Positions 40,383 to 49,803 of a stretch of 64,000 bases of DNA are shown here, in pieces (positions within the stretch are counted from its first letter, which is position 1; each line of letters begins with the position of its first letter). The notes beneath the pieces are model-generated. The model did not search any database. It was given only the letters and a program-made list of their open reading frames with translations, and was not told the origin of the DNA. The stretch covers positions 1-64,000 of the forward strand of contig CAYMPV010000017.1 of assembly GCA_964392305.1 (NCBI GenBank), given 5' to 3'. The DNA is from JACKIC01 sp964392305. Lineage in GTDB: Bacteria > Planctomycetota > UBA1135 > UBA2386. The translations under genes were made by a program, and so were the position numbers.

Positions 40383-41177
40383 ATGGTCCCCACTCTGCCG
40401 CCAAGAACCCATCGCCACGACTTTGGGTTCACGATGCTCGAGATCCTCATCGCCATCTCGGTGATCGTGATCATCGCGGCCATCGCCGTTCCCCAGTACT
40501 TCTCCTCGCTGCGGCAGGCGCGGATCGACAAGGCGAGGTCCGAGGTGGTGACCATCGCACAGGCGATCGAGACCTACGCCGATCAATACGGCAAGTTGCC
40601 GCTGACCCTCTACCAGGTCGGGTTCGGCGGGCGGCTCGATCCTTGGGGCGTGCCCTACTGCTACCTCAACTACACGGATGGCACCGGGGATGGCCTCACG
40701 TGGGCGGTGGAGGCCGGTATCGTCGACCCCGCCGCGTTCGTGCAGCGCGCGGAACCGACACCGGCCCCCGCACCGGAGGAGACGACTCCGACCCCGACGC
40801 CCGGACCGGTTGGTGGTGCCGTCGGCGGACTGCTGGGCGGCCTTGGTGGTGGTGGTGCTGTCGGTGAGGTGGTGGCGACCGCAGAAGAACTCGTCCAAGC
40901 AGTGGTCGGCACTCTCGTCCGCCAACCGTCCGGCGCGGAGACGAGACAGCTGGCGGACGTCGCCACGCGTTATCCGGGGATCCAGGTGTTCACCTCGGTC
41001 ACCGTCAACGACGTGCGCCGACGCGACCGCTACATGTTTCCGCTCAACACCGACTACGACCTGTTCAGCCTGGGGCCCAACCGCAGGACCGCGACGTCCC
41101 TCGGTGCAGCCAACGCCCAGGACGACGTGATCCGCGCCAACGACGGCGGCTACTTCGGGGTCGCGTCGGCGTACTAG
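40383..41177 (+). CDS. Type II secretion pseudopilin (GspG-like) with Pro/Gly-rich insert
   Basis: The 264-residue product has a prepilin-peptidase site and N-methylation helix (GFTMLEILIAISVIVIIAAI, with Glu at the +5-like position). The GspG-type globular start follows (DKARSEVVTIAQAIETYADQ, then YGKLPLTLYQV and LDPWGVPYCYLN). About residues 125-160 form a Pro/Thr then Gly-rich insert (PTPTPGPVGG, LLGGLGGGG). The protein then resumes as a compact beta end containing RYMFPLNTDYDLFSLGPN. GspG normally runs about 140 residues, so the insert and extra segment are unusual. No other secretion genes are nearby, so it may be an orphan or specialised pseudopilin. Confidence 0.8.
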   Translation: MVPTLPPRTHRHDFGFTMLEILIAISVIVIIAAIAVPQYFSSLRQARIDKARSEVVTIAQAIETYADQYGKLPLTLYQVGFGGRLDPWGVPYCYLNYTDGTGDGLTWAVEAGIVDPAAFVQRAEPTPAPAPEETTPTPTPGPVGGAVGGLLGGLGGGGAVGEVVATAEELVQAVVGTLVRQPSGAETRQLADVATRYPGIQVFTSVTVNDVRRRDRYMFPLNTDYDLFSLGPNRRTATSLGAANAQDDVIRANDGGYFGVASAY

Positions 41178-41230
41178 CCCGGTGTCGCCTTGTCGGCGCC
41201 GCTTCGTCAAGGTCACGGACGGGGCGACCC

Positions 41231-41350
41231 TCACCGCAACTTCTCGATCGAGAACGTGCGCTCGCGCTGCGTGCGGTTGCCCGCGCGGTCGGCGCTCGCC
41301 ACCGTCACGGTGCCGAGGTTCCTCGCCGGGCCTCGAACGCCCGACAACCA
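41231..41350 (-). pseudogene. Possible C-terminal fragment of an Ig-like repeat protein
   Basis: On the minus strand, ending in TGA at 41231-41233, the frame reads NLGTVTVASADRAGNRTQRE, then TFSIEKLR. This is the usual end of a bacterial Ig-like domain. Upstream the frame becomes Arg-rich and loses the pattern by about 41350. It sits in the 367-bp gap between the pseudopilin and the next secreted protein gene, where nothing else is seen. Confidence 0.35.
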
Positions 41351-41544
41351 GGACCGGACGCGCCGACCGGACTTCGGCGAACCCCGACACGGCCGCTCGT
41401 GGTCGCCGATCGGTCCATCCAGCTACTGGTAACGGGAATGCGTCGACAGCAAGAACACCCACACACTCCCGCCCCGCCTGGGCAGAATTGCGCCCTGCTT
41501 CGCCGCGGCCGCACCGGCCGCAGTTGCTCACCCAGGAAACCACC

Positions 41545-43353
41545 ATGCAAACCACCCGCTTCCTCTTCGCGGCGTCCGTGTTCGCCGCATGTGCTTGCGC
41601 CCAGACTCTCGTAGCGCCGGCCGGCTACGACGTCCTCGAGGGCAACTCGAACAACATCTTTCCGTGGGGTCAGAACGCCACGAGCATGCACTACCTGCAG
41701 ATCCAGGACAGCTCGAACTTCACCGGCCAGAGCGTCAACGGCCCGATCCTGATCACCAACCTGCAGTTCCGCGTCGACAACGCGCTCGGCGCCGCGACCT
41801 GGACGGGTGGCAGCTGGCCCAACGTCGTGCTCGAGATGTCGACTGCGGCGGTCGATCACGCCGCGATCAACCTGACCTTCGCCGCCAACCACGGACCGGA
41901 CCGCACCATCGTGCACGCGGGTGCCGTCACGGTGCAGGCGGGTTCGCGTCCCGGCAGCACGACCACACCCGGCCCCTGGCACATCAGCATCCCGCTGACG
42001 ACGCCGTTCCTCTACGACCCGAGCTCGGGCAACGATCTCGTGCTCGACATCCAGCTGGACGGTACGGGCTGGTCGGGCGGGTCGACGCAGTGTGACGCGG
42101 TGAGCGGCACGACGGCACTCGGCTCGCGCATCTGGCTCTCGGGCGCGGCCAATGGGCCGACGGCGAACGGCAGCGCCACCGACTACTGCCTGGTGTGCGA
42201 ATACACCTACGTGCCGGCCGTCGGCTTCGCGTATTCGACGACCTACGGCACCGGCTGCTACGACTCGCCGCGCATGGTGCACGAGGACTTCCCCGTCAAC
42301 TCGACGGCGATCGACCTCGTCAACACGAGCTGGAACCTGATCTTCGTACCGGGCGCGACCGGGGGCAACTACGTGATCACGCCGGGCAGCACGGCGTTCG
42401 ATCCAAACGGTCCGCTGACGGGCACGAACATCGTCGCTGGCACCTACACGTCGTCGTACGGGGCCTCGTGGGACGACGCCTGTCTCGTCTACACCCTGCC
42501 GACCTCACGCTTCCCGGCCGGCTTCGACTTCCCTGGTGGCAACTGCACCGACATCACGATCAACAGCAACGCCAAGATCTTCCTCGGCAACACGGTCGAC
42601 GCGTCGTTCATCACCAACGGCTCCGTTCACGGCAACCCGTCGGGCTTCTACGGCCTGCTGCCGCAGCTCGCGCCGTTCCTCAACGACCTCGACCCGACGG
42701 TCGGCGGCGGCATCTACGTCGAAGACCCCAGCCCCAACGGCGGGGTGCGCATCACCTGGCTTGGCGTACCCAACTGGCAGCAGGTCGGCGGCTCGCCGGC
42801 GGTCCTCAACGACATCCAGTGCGAACTGCTGCCCGGCGGTTTCGTGACCTGGGCCTACGGCGCCAACCTCGGTTGCAGCGGCAGCACCACCAACGATGCC
42901 ATCGTCGGCTTCAGTGCCGGCAACGGCCAACCCGTCACGGCGCCGGTCGACTGGTCGACGCTCTCGGGATACGTGACGGGTGACGGCACCACGCCGCTGG
43001 CCCTGGGCATCGACGCCCGCCCGGTGATCGGCACGACCCCCAACATGCTGATCGACAACGTGCCGGCCGGCAGCCCGATCGCGGCCTTGGTGTTCGGCCT
43101 GTCGAAGTTCGATCCAGGCATCGATCTGTCTTCGATCGGCATGCCGGGGTGCAGGCAGTACTGCTCGGCCGAGGCGACCGTGCTGATCATCGCGCCGAGC
43201 CCGTCGACCTCACGCCCGTTCGCGATCCCCAACACCCAAGGCCTGTCCGGGGTGATGATCAAGGCGCAAGCCCTCAGCCTGAACCCGACGATCCAGAACG
43301 CGGTGCACGCCAACGCGTCGAACGGCATCGAGATGGTCATCGACATCAACTGA
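41545..43353 (+). CDS. Large secreted protein with shared C-terminal domain
   Basis: The 602-residue product has a signal peptide (FLFAASVFAACACAQ). Long beta-rich stretches follow, rich in Gly, Thr, Asn and aromatic residues and low in charge, as in surface or matrix proteins. A GC-type motif occurs in the middle (TTYGTGCYDSPR, about 232-243). The C-terminal domain at about 515-602 is shared with three other secreted proteins (IGMPGCRQY, then LSGVMIKAQAL and ASNGIEMVI). The frame is open from 41182, but ATG 41545 starts the signal peptide, with AGGA 7 bases before it. The function is unknown. Confidence 0.7.
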   Translation: MQTTRFLFAASVFAACACAQTLVAPAGYDVLEGNSNNIFPWGQNATSMHYLQIQDSSNFTGQSVNGPILITNLQFRVDNALGAATWTGGSWPNVVLEMSTAAVDHAAINLTFAANHGPDRTIVHAGAVTVQAGSRPGSTTTPGPWHISIPLTTPFLYDPSSGNDLVLDIQLDGTGWSGGSTQCDAVSGTTALGSRIWLSGAANGPTANGSATDYCLVCEYTYVPAVGFAYSTTYGTGCYDSPRMVHEDFPVNSTAIDLVNTSWNLIFVPGATGGNYVITPGSTAFDPNGPLTGTNIVAGTYTSSYGASWDDACLVYTLPTSRFPAGFDFPGGNCTDITINSNAKIFLGNTVDASFITNGSVHGNPSGFYGLLPQLAPFLNDLDPTVGGGIYVEDPSPNGGVRITWLGVPNWQQVGGSPAVLNDIQCELLPGGFVTWAYGANLGCSGSTTNDAIVGFSAGNGQPVTAPVDWSTLSGYVTGDGTTPLALGIDARPVIGTTPNMLIDNVPAGSPIAALVFGLSKFDPGIDLSSIGMPGCRQYCSAEATVLIIAPSPSTSRPFAIPNTQGLSGVMIKAQALSLNPTIQNAVHANASNGIEMVIDIN

Positions 43354-43597
43354 AGGCCCGTTGCGTCTCACCAGTGCCCGCCTGGTGAAGGGATCAAGCC
43401 ATGCCCTCGCGACGCGAGCAGATGGACAATCTGTGTCCACTCGCGTCCTGAGGCACCGATGCACTCAGGGCGCGTCTCGACAGCGGCTTGCACGGCATGG
43501 AATGTGTCAGCGGCGCGCCCCACCCGCGGCAGCGATCGCACCACCGATGCCTTCCCGGCACGGCCCTGCCGCCATCGTCCCTCCAGCCAACGCCACG

Positions 43598-45772
43598 ATG
43601 CCCCAACGCCACGCCCTCTCGCCAACCGGCCCACTCACTCCGCTCTGCATCGCCTTGCTCGTCAGCGAGCTCTGTGCGCAGGAGCCGACACCCCCACCGT
43701 CCGCGACACAGGACCCTGCCACCACCACCACAACCGGCAACGAGATCGTGGTCACCGCCTCGCGCCGCGCCGAGGACCCATTCCAGGCACCGCGCTCGAT
43801 CGACGTGCTGACCGAAGACGACCTGCGCAGGCTCTCGCCGCGCACCCTGCCACAGGCCCTGCGTGAGCTGCCCAGCGTCATGGTGCAGGAGACCGCGCCA
43901 GGCCAGGGTTCGCCGTTCATCCGCGGGTTCACGGGCTACATGAACCTGATGCTCATCGACGGCATCCGCCTCAACAACTCGACCTTCCGATCGGGGCCCA
44001 ACCAGTACTGGTCGACGATCGACCCGCTGTCGTTGTCCCGCATCGAAGTACTGCGCGGACCGGCCTCGGCACAGTACGGCAGCGACGCCATCGGCGGCAC
44101 GGTGCAGGTGTTCACCAAGAGCCCTGGCAAGATCGGCACCGGTGACGAAGTCGCCTATGGCGGCAGTCTGTATGGCCGCTACGCAACCGCCGAGAACTCG
44201 GTCGGCGTGCGCGGCGAGTTCGAAGTCGGCCGCACCTGGGAAGACGGCTCGTACACGGGCGTGTTGCTCGGCGGCGACGCGCGCAACCTCGGCGATCTCG
44301 AGGGCGGCGATGCGACCGGCATCCAACTCGAGACCGGCTACGAGGAATCGGCCGTCGACTTCAAGGTCGAACACTGGTTCGACGCCGACTCACGCCTGGT
44401 GTTCCTGCACCAACGCATGGACCAGAACGCGGTGCCTCGCACCCACGCGACCATCTACGGCGAGAGCTTCGCCGGCACCTCGGTCGGCACCGACCTGCAG
44501 CGCGACAACTTCCAGGACCGCCACCTGACCTACCTGCAGTACCACCGCACCAACATGGGCGGCGCGATCGACGGCATGCACCTGTCGGTGTCGTGGCACG
44601 AGCAGTCGCAGGTCGAGGACCGCATCACCGGCAGCGGTTCGGAACGCTGGCAAGGCTTCACCGTGGGCACCTTCGGCGCCTTCGCCCAGTTCGAATCCGA
44701 CCTGGGAGCCATGGGGCAACTGACCTTCGGCGTCGACTGGTACCACGACAACGTCGACTCGTTCTTCCGTCGTTCGGGCACGCCGCAACCCGGCGACGAG
44801 ATCCAGGGCCCGGTCGCCGACGACGCCACCTACGACCTGTTCGGCCTGTTCGTGCAGGACTCCATCCAGCTCGGTGAACGCACCGAACTGCAGGTCGGCA
44901 TGCGCTACACCTATGCCGCCGTCGATGCCGAGAAGGTGCGTGATCCGGCCAACAACCAGATCTCGGTCGAGAACGACTGGAGCGAACTGACGGGCAGCGT
45001 GCACCTGCGTTACGACCTGATGCCGGACAACTGGAACGTCTACGGCGGTGTGGCCCAGGGCTTCCGCGCGCCGTCACTGTCGGACCTGTCGAGCTTCGAC
45101 ATCGCGCGCAGCGGCGAACAGGAGATCCCCAACCCCGACCTCGATGCCGAGCACTACACGGGCTACGAAGTCGGCACCAAGGTACGTGGCGGCGACGTCA
45201 CGGCGCAGCTCGCCTACTACTACACCGACATCCAGGACCAGATCCTGCGTTACCCGACCGGCACCACCAACGGTTCGGGCGATCCGATCGTCACCAAGGA
45301 CAACGTCGGCGATGGCCACGTGCAAGGCGTCGAGTTCCAGTACGGGCTGGAGATCCTCGAGCGCACGACCTTGTTCGGCGCCAACTCCTGGCAGTACGGC
45401 CGGATCTCCAACTACGAGAGCGGCGGCACCACACTGACCGAGGAATACACCTCGCGGTTGATGCCGTTCACGACCCAGGTCGGCCTGCGCTGGCAGGACG
45501 CCGAAGGACGTTTCCACGCGCAGACCAATGTCGTGCGCGCCGAAGACGCGGACCGGCTGTCCGCCGGCGACCAACGCGACACGCAGCGCATCCCGCCGGG
45601 TGGCACCCCGAGCTACACGATCTGGAACCTGCGCGCCGGCTGGCAGGTCGACGACCGCACCACCTTCGAGCTCGGTTTCGAGAACATCACCGACGTCGAC
45701 TACCGCGTGCACGGCTCGGGCAGCAACTCACCAGGGCGCAACCTGGTGTTCGGCATGCGCATGGTGTTCTGA
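43598..45772 (+). CDS. TonB-dependent outer-membrane receptor
   Basis: The 724-residue product has a signal peptide (PLCIALLVSELCAQE), a short linker, and a plug domain at about 50-165. Plug motifs are NEIVVTASRRAEDPFQAPRS, IRGFTGYMNLMLIDGIRLNN and RIEVLRGPASAQYGSDAIGG. A 22-strand-type barrel follows, ending VDYRVHGSGSNSPGRNLVFG with a terminal aromatic (MRMVF). It should import a siderophore, vitamin or other large ligand using TonB energy; the ligand cannot be predicted. Earlier in-frame ATGs (43361, 43502, 43547) exist; 43598 fits the signal peptide best. No TonB/ExbB genes or transporter partners lie nearby. Confidence 0.88.
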   Translation: MPQRHALSPTGPLTPLCIALLVSELCAQEPTPPPSATQDPATTTTTGNEIVVTASRRAEDPFQAPRSIDVLTEDDLRRLSPRTLPQALRELPSVMVQETAPGQGSPFIRGFTGYMNLMLIDGIRLNNSTFRSGPNQYWSTIDPLSLSRIEVLRGPASAQYGSDAIGGTVQVFTKSPGKIGTGDEVAYGGSLYGRYATAENSVGVRGEFEVGRTWEDGSYTGVLLGGDARNLGDLEGGDATGIQLETGYEESAVDFKVEHWFDADSRLVFLHQRMDQNAVPRTHATIYGESFAGTSVGTDLQRDNFQDRHLTYLQYHRTNMGGAIDGMHLSVSWHEQSQVEDRITGSGSERWQGFTVGTFGAFAQFESDLGAMGQLTFGVDWYHDNVDSFFRRSGTPQPGDEIQGPVADDATYDLFGLFVQDSIQLGERTELQVGMRYTYAAVDAEKVRDPANNQISVENDWSELTGSVHLRYDLMPDNWNVYGGVAQGFRAPSLSDLSSFDIARSGEQEIPNPDLDAEHYTGYEVGTKVRGGDVTAQLAYYYTDIQDQILRYPTGTTNGSGDPIVTKDNVGDGHVQGVEFQYGLEILERTTLFGANSWQYGRISNYESGGTTLTEEYTSRLMPFTTQVGLRWQDAEGRFHAQTNVVRAEDADRLSAGDQRDTQRIPPGGTPSYTIWNLRAGWQVDDRTTFELGFENITDVDYRVHGSGSNSPGRNLVFGMRMVF

Positions 45773-45855
45773 TCGCGCGCGGTGGCGCCGAACCGCAGGC
45801 CCGCTGACGACGCCGGCAGCGCGCACCGGCGGCACGCGGTATCCTGCGCGCCCGC

Positions 45856-48800
45856 ATGGATCGCACGGCCGACAATCACGACCGCGAGACGCTCGACTTC
45901 CTGCTCGAGCTGACGGTGGATCGTGATGCAGGGCGCCAACGCTCGTTGCTCGAGTACTTGGCGCGCTACCCGGGTCGCGAGGAGGCGGTAGCGCGTGAGT
46001 ACCTGCAGTTGCAGGCGCGCGGCGACGAACGATCGACGCCCGACGACGAACGAGACGTCGGCCCCTACCGACTCATCGCCGAGCTCGGACGCGGCGGCCA
46101 GGGCGCGGTCTGGTTGGCGCGCGACCGCCGGCTCGGCCGGGATGTCGCGCTCAAGGTGCTGCATCGGGGTTTCAGCGCCGCGACCTCACCCGAGCGTTTC
46201 CGCCGCGAAGCGCTGGTCGCGGCGAAACTCGACCATCCCGGCCTGGCGACGGTGTTCGACGCCGGCGAGGACGGTGGGCAACAGTGGCTCGCGATGCGTT
46301 ACGTTCCGGGCGAACCGCTCGCGGCGTTGCTGGCGCGCCATCGCAGCGGCGGCGCCACCGCCGGCAAACGCTGCCTGCGATTGCCGTCGGTCGCGGCGGA
46401 CACATCCGAACGTGACGCGATCACCGCGCTGGTGACGCTGTTCGCGCAAGCGGCTCGCGCGCTCGAGATCGCCCACGCGGCCGGGGTCGTGCACCGCGAC
46501 GTCAAGCCGGGCAACCTGATGATCACGCCGACGGGCACACCCGTGCTGGTCGACTTCGGCCTTGCGCGCGACAACGACAGTTCGGCGGCCTGCCTGACCC
46601 ACACCGGCGAACAACTCGGCACGCCGGCCTACATGGCGCCCGAACTGCTGCGACCTGGCCTGGGCGGCCTTGGTCCGGCGATCGACGTCTGGGGGCTGGC
46701 CATCGCGCTCTACGAGACCCTCACCGGCAGCCATCCGTTCGCTGCCAGCACCAGGCAGGCGATGCAGGTGGCGATCTGCGCCGCCGAACCGCCGCCGCTG
46801 CGCCAGCTCAACCCTGCCGCACCGCGATCGCTGGTGACGGTGCTCGAGGTCGCGCTGCAGAAGGACCCGCGCCGCCGCCATGGCTCGGCCGGCGCGTTCG
46901 CGCTCGACCTGGAGCTGCTGGCCGCCGGCGAGGCACCGCTGTGCCGACCACCGAGCGCGCCGGCACGTCTGGCCATGTGGTCACGGCGACACCCGGCGAT
47001 GTCCGTGGCGCTCACGCTGTTGGCCCTGTTCGCCGGCGTCGCCATCGCCTATCTCGACCACGCCTGGCGCGTCGAGTCCAACTTGCGGGCGCAGGTGACC
47101 ACCCGGGCCGGCGAGTTGCGGCGCCTGGCTCGAGGTCTGCTGTTCGAGTCGTATCGGACCGTTCGCGACCTGCCCGGGGCGATGTTGGTCAACCGCGAAC
47201 TGTCGACGCGGGCCCTCGAATACCTGCAGCTGTTGCGCGCCGAGGCGACCGACGACCCGGACCTGCTGGCCGACGTGGTGATGGCGCTGCTGCAGGTCGG
47301 CGACGTGCTCGGCAACCCGCGCCAGGCAAACCTCGGTCGACCCGACGAGGCACGCGAACGCTACGTGGAAGCGCTCAACCTGCTCGACGCCGCCGGTGCC
47401 CGGGCCATGGCGCGCCCCGAGTTGCTGCGCGCGCAGTGCCTGCTGCGCCTGGGAGAACTCGACGAGAGCGGCCACGACACCGACTCGGCCTTGCGCCGCT
47501 GGTCTGCAGCACTGCAGCTGTTGCCCCGGACACCGGGTGATGCCACCGACGCCGAGTTGCGCGCCACCCTGAACCTGCGATGCGGCGAAACCGCGCTCTG
47601 GACCACCACCGGAACGGCCAGCCGCGACGCAGCGGCAGCGGCGCTGCAACTCGCGCTGACCGCCGCGAACTCGCATCCGGACGCCCCGACGATGCACCGA
47701 CTGGCCGCTGCCGTACACGCCGCGACGGCGCGCCTCGCGCTCGACGCCGGCGACAATCCGCAGGCCGCCAGCGCCGCCGACGCGGCCTTCGCCGCCCTCG
47801 CGCAGTTGCCCAGCGGTCAGGAGTACCACCTGTCGGTGCGCTGCCTGCGCGCCATCGCCGAAGGGGTGCGCGGCACGCTCGACTGGCGCGCGGGCAACGC
47901 CGAGGACGCTTGCCGTCGTCTGCGCACAGCCGGCGACGCGCTGACGGAACTCGGCGAGTTGGACCCGGACAACGAGCAGGTCGCGCGCTTTCGCCTGCAG
48001 ACTTGCGGCACGCTGGCGCTGGTCCTGATCGACCAGGAGCAGCACACGGAGTGCGAACAGGTCCTGCAGCAGGCCATGGCACTCGTCGAGGCGGGCGCGG
48101 CACGCTTCGGCGCCGACTGGTTCGAAGAACAACGGGCCGCCACGCTGCTGTGCCTGGGCCAGCTGCGGTATCACGCGCGCGACTTGGAACAGGCACGAAC
48201 CCTGATGCAGCAGGTCGTCGACATCCACCGCACACGCGCCTTTGCCCACCCTGGCGATCGGCGCATCGCCGGTCAGCTCGCCCTCGCCGAACTGCGGCTC
48301 GGCTGGACGCTGGTGCGCAGCAACCAAGGCGAACGCGGCCGCGCGGCGATCGACGCCGCAAGCGCCTCGCTGACGGCACTGCTGACCCACGACCCGACCG
48401 TGGTCATCTGGCGCAAGGGTCTGGCGACGGCGCAGCAGCAGCTCGCCGAGATCGCCTTCCAGGCGTACGACTTCGATGCCGCGGCGAGCCGCTTCGAAGC
48501 CGCGATCGAGGTCCAGCGCGGGCTCCCGGCGGGGCCTGAGAACGACCGCGGCCTGGCGATCCTGCACCAGGGTCGCGGCGAGTGCCGCCTGCAGTTGCGC
48601 GACGTCGCGGGAGCCTGCAGCGACGGCGACGCGGCGGTGGCCATGCTGCGGCGAGCCAACCTCGCGGCACCGCAGGATCGATTCGTCGAGCGCTTGTTGG
48701 CCAACGCGCTGGTGACGCTCGCACGCTTCCGTCACTTCCACGCCGATGCCGGCGCCACCGCCGCCGCCGACGAAGCGCTGGCGATCGTCGATCGCCTGCT

Positions 48801-49032
48801 CGACGGCAACGACGACACGCCGAAACTGCTGCAGACGCGGGCCATGGCGATGGTGATGCAGGCCGCCCTGCACCTCGACGCCGGCCGCCGCGACGAAGCG
48901 ATCACCGCGCTGCGCGCCGCCCGGCAGACGCTGACGCGCCTGCCGACCGGTAGACAGCAGCTCCCGGGCACGTTCGGACTGATCCAGCAGCGACTCGAGC
49001 GGCAGCTAGATCTCGTCGAGACCGGCCGCTGA
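45856..49032 (+). CDS. Ser/Thr protein kinase with helical-repeat C-terminal region
   Basis: The 1058-residue protein has a PknB-type kinase domain at about 70-345. It contains the Gly loop LGRGGQGAVW, catalytic Lys100, HRDVKPGN with D215, DFG 233-235 and the GTPAYMAPELL activation segment. A membrane helix at about 381-399 follows. Then come about 650 residues of helix-rich, Ala/Leu-rich tandem repeats resembling TPR units. This is a common planctomycete layout: kinase inside, repeats outside. An ECF sigma gene converges on it, overlapping the last 27 bp. Phosphorylation target unknown. The N-terminal 65 residues are helical and may bind a sigma factor or zinc-free adaptor. Confidence 0.88.
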   Translation: MDRTADNHDRETLDFLLELTVDRDAGRQRSLLEYLARYPGREEAVAREYLQLQARGDERSTPDDERDVGPYRLIAELGRGGQGAVWLARDRRLGRDVALKVLHRGFSAATSPERFRREALVAAKLDHPGLATVFDAGEDGGQQWLAMRYVPGEPLAALLARHRSGGATAGKRCLRLPSVAADTSERDAITALVTLFAQAARALEIAHAAGVVHRDVKPGNLMITPTGTPVLVDFGLARDNDSSAACLTHTGEQLGTPAYMAPELLRPGLGGLGPAIDVWGLAIALYETLTGSHPFAASTRQAMQVAICAAEPPPLRQLNPAAPRSLVTVLEVALQKDPRRRHGSAGAFALDLELLAAGEAPLCRPPSAPARLAMWSRRHPAMSVALTLLALFAGVAIAYLDHAWRVESNLRAQVTTRAGELRRLARGLLFESYRTVRDLPGAMLVNRELSTRALEYLQLLRAEATDDPDLLADVVMALLQVGDVLGNPRQANLGRPDEARERYVEALNLLDAAGARAMARPELLRAQCLLRLGELDESGHDTDSALRRWSAALQLLPRTPGDATDAELRATLNLRCGETALWTTTGTASRDAAAAALQLALTAANSHPDAPTMHRLAAAVHAATARLALDAGDNPQAASAADAAFAALAQLPSGQEYHLSVRCLRAIAEGVRGTLDWRAGNAEDACRRLRTAGDALTELGELDPDNEQVARFRLQTCGTLALVLIDQEQHTECEQVLQQAMALVEAGAARFGADWFEEQRAATLLCLGQLRYHARDLEQARTLMQQVVDIHRTRAFAHPGDRRIAGQLALAELRLGWTLVRSNQGERGRAAIDAASASLTALLTHDPTVVIWRKGLATAQQQLAEIAFQAYDFDAAASRFEAAIEVQRGLPAGPENDRGLAILHQGRGECRLQLRDVAGACSDGDAAVAMLRRANLAAPQDRFVERLLANALVTLARFRHFHADAGATAAADEALAIVDRLLDGNDDTPKLLQTRAMAMVMQAALHLDAGRRDEAITALRAARQTLTRLPTGRQQLPGTFGLIQQRLERQLDLVETGR

Positions 49033-49593
49033 CCACTCGACACGCAGCCGCTGCGCGAGTCGCCGCCAGCGCATCTCGGCCGCGCTCTCGGCGATGCCGA
49101 GCAGGCGGGCCACTTCGGCGTGCGGCAGCCCCTCGATCCCGCGATACAGGAGCAGGCTCTGTTCGTCGCTCGGCAACGCGCGGCAGGCTTCGACCAGGCG
49201 CAGCGACTGCTCGCGCCTGGCGACGTTGCCGATGACGGAGGTGACGTCGGCCGGTATGCCGTCCAGTCCCGGGGCGGTGTGGTCCACCACCTGCTCACGC
49301 CAGCGCACGTTCATGCGCCGCAGGCTCTCCGCGAGGGTGTTCGTGGCGATGCCGAACAACCAGGTACGGAACGCCGCGACCGAACGATCGAAGCGCGGGA
49401 TCGCCCGCACGCAACGCAGCCACACCTCCTGCATCAGGTCCTCGGGAGCGACGCGGGCATGCAACGCCGCGGGGATGCGCAGCGTGCACCACACGAACAG
49501 CCGCGGCGCGACCCGTGCGTAGAGCGCGCGGAACGCCTCGTGGCGGCCACTCGCGAAGTCCTGCACCAGGGTGGTCGTCGATGGAGCATCCAT
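49006..49593 (-). CDS. ECF sigma factor convergent with the Ser/Thr kinase gene
   Basis: The 195-residue product starts MDAPSTTTLVQDFASGRHEA. Sigma-2 is at about 12-80 (LFVWCTLRIP, EDLMQEVWLRCVRAIPRFDR, FRTWLFGIATNTLAESLRR). Sigma-4 is at about 125-190 (LPSDEQSLLLYRGIEGLPHA, then EVARLLGIAESAAEMRWRRL). It overlaps the kinase gene tail-to-tail by 27 bp. ECF factors coded beside a membrane Ser/Thr kinase are a known planctomycete pattern, where phosphorylation is thought to replace an anti-sigma factor; here the orientation is convergent. ATG 49593 is chosen over the open frame to 49791 because sigma-2 begins soon after. Confidence 0.85.
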   Translation of the reverse strand: MDAPSTTTLVQDFASGRHEAFRALYARVAPRLFVWCTLRIPAALHARVAPEDLMQEVWLRCVRAIPRFDRSVAAFRTWLFGIATNTLAESLRRMNVRWREQVVDHTAPGLDGIPADVTSVIGNVARREQSLRLVEACRALPSDEQSLLLYRGIEGLPHAEVARLLGIAESAAEMRWRRLAQRLRVEWSAAGLDEI

Positions 49594-49803
49594 GCCGCGC
49601 GGAGCGGCATGTTGGCACCATGATGGCCCCGCGGCCAGTCCGCCCGTGGATTCCGTGCCCCCTCGGGTTGCCGGATGCCCTGGCCCCGGCACCACGCTCG
49701 CGAAAGAAATCTTGTCGGGAATCGGGACCGAAGGGCAAACATGGTCCGGCGCGAGACCGGCTTCCCCCAGCCTGACTTCACTGCGCGCCACCCCACACCC
49801 CCG

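Noticed and set aside
46981..48873. 630-residue minus-strand frame opposite the Ser/Thr kinase
   Set aside because: Composition is that of an antisense shadow (Arg, Gln, His, Val runs); the kinase frame has full catalytic motifs.
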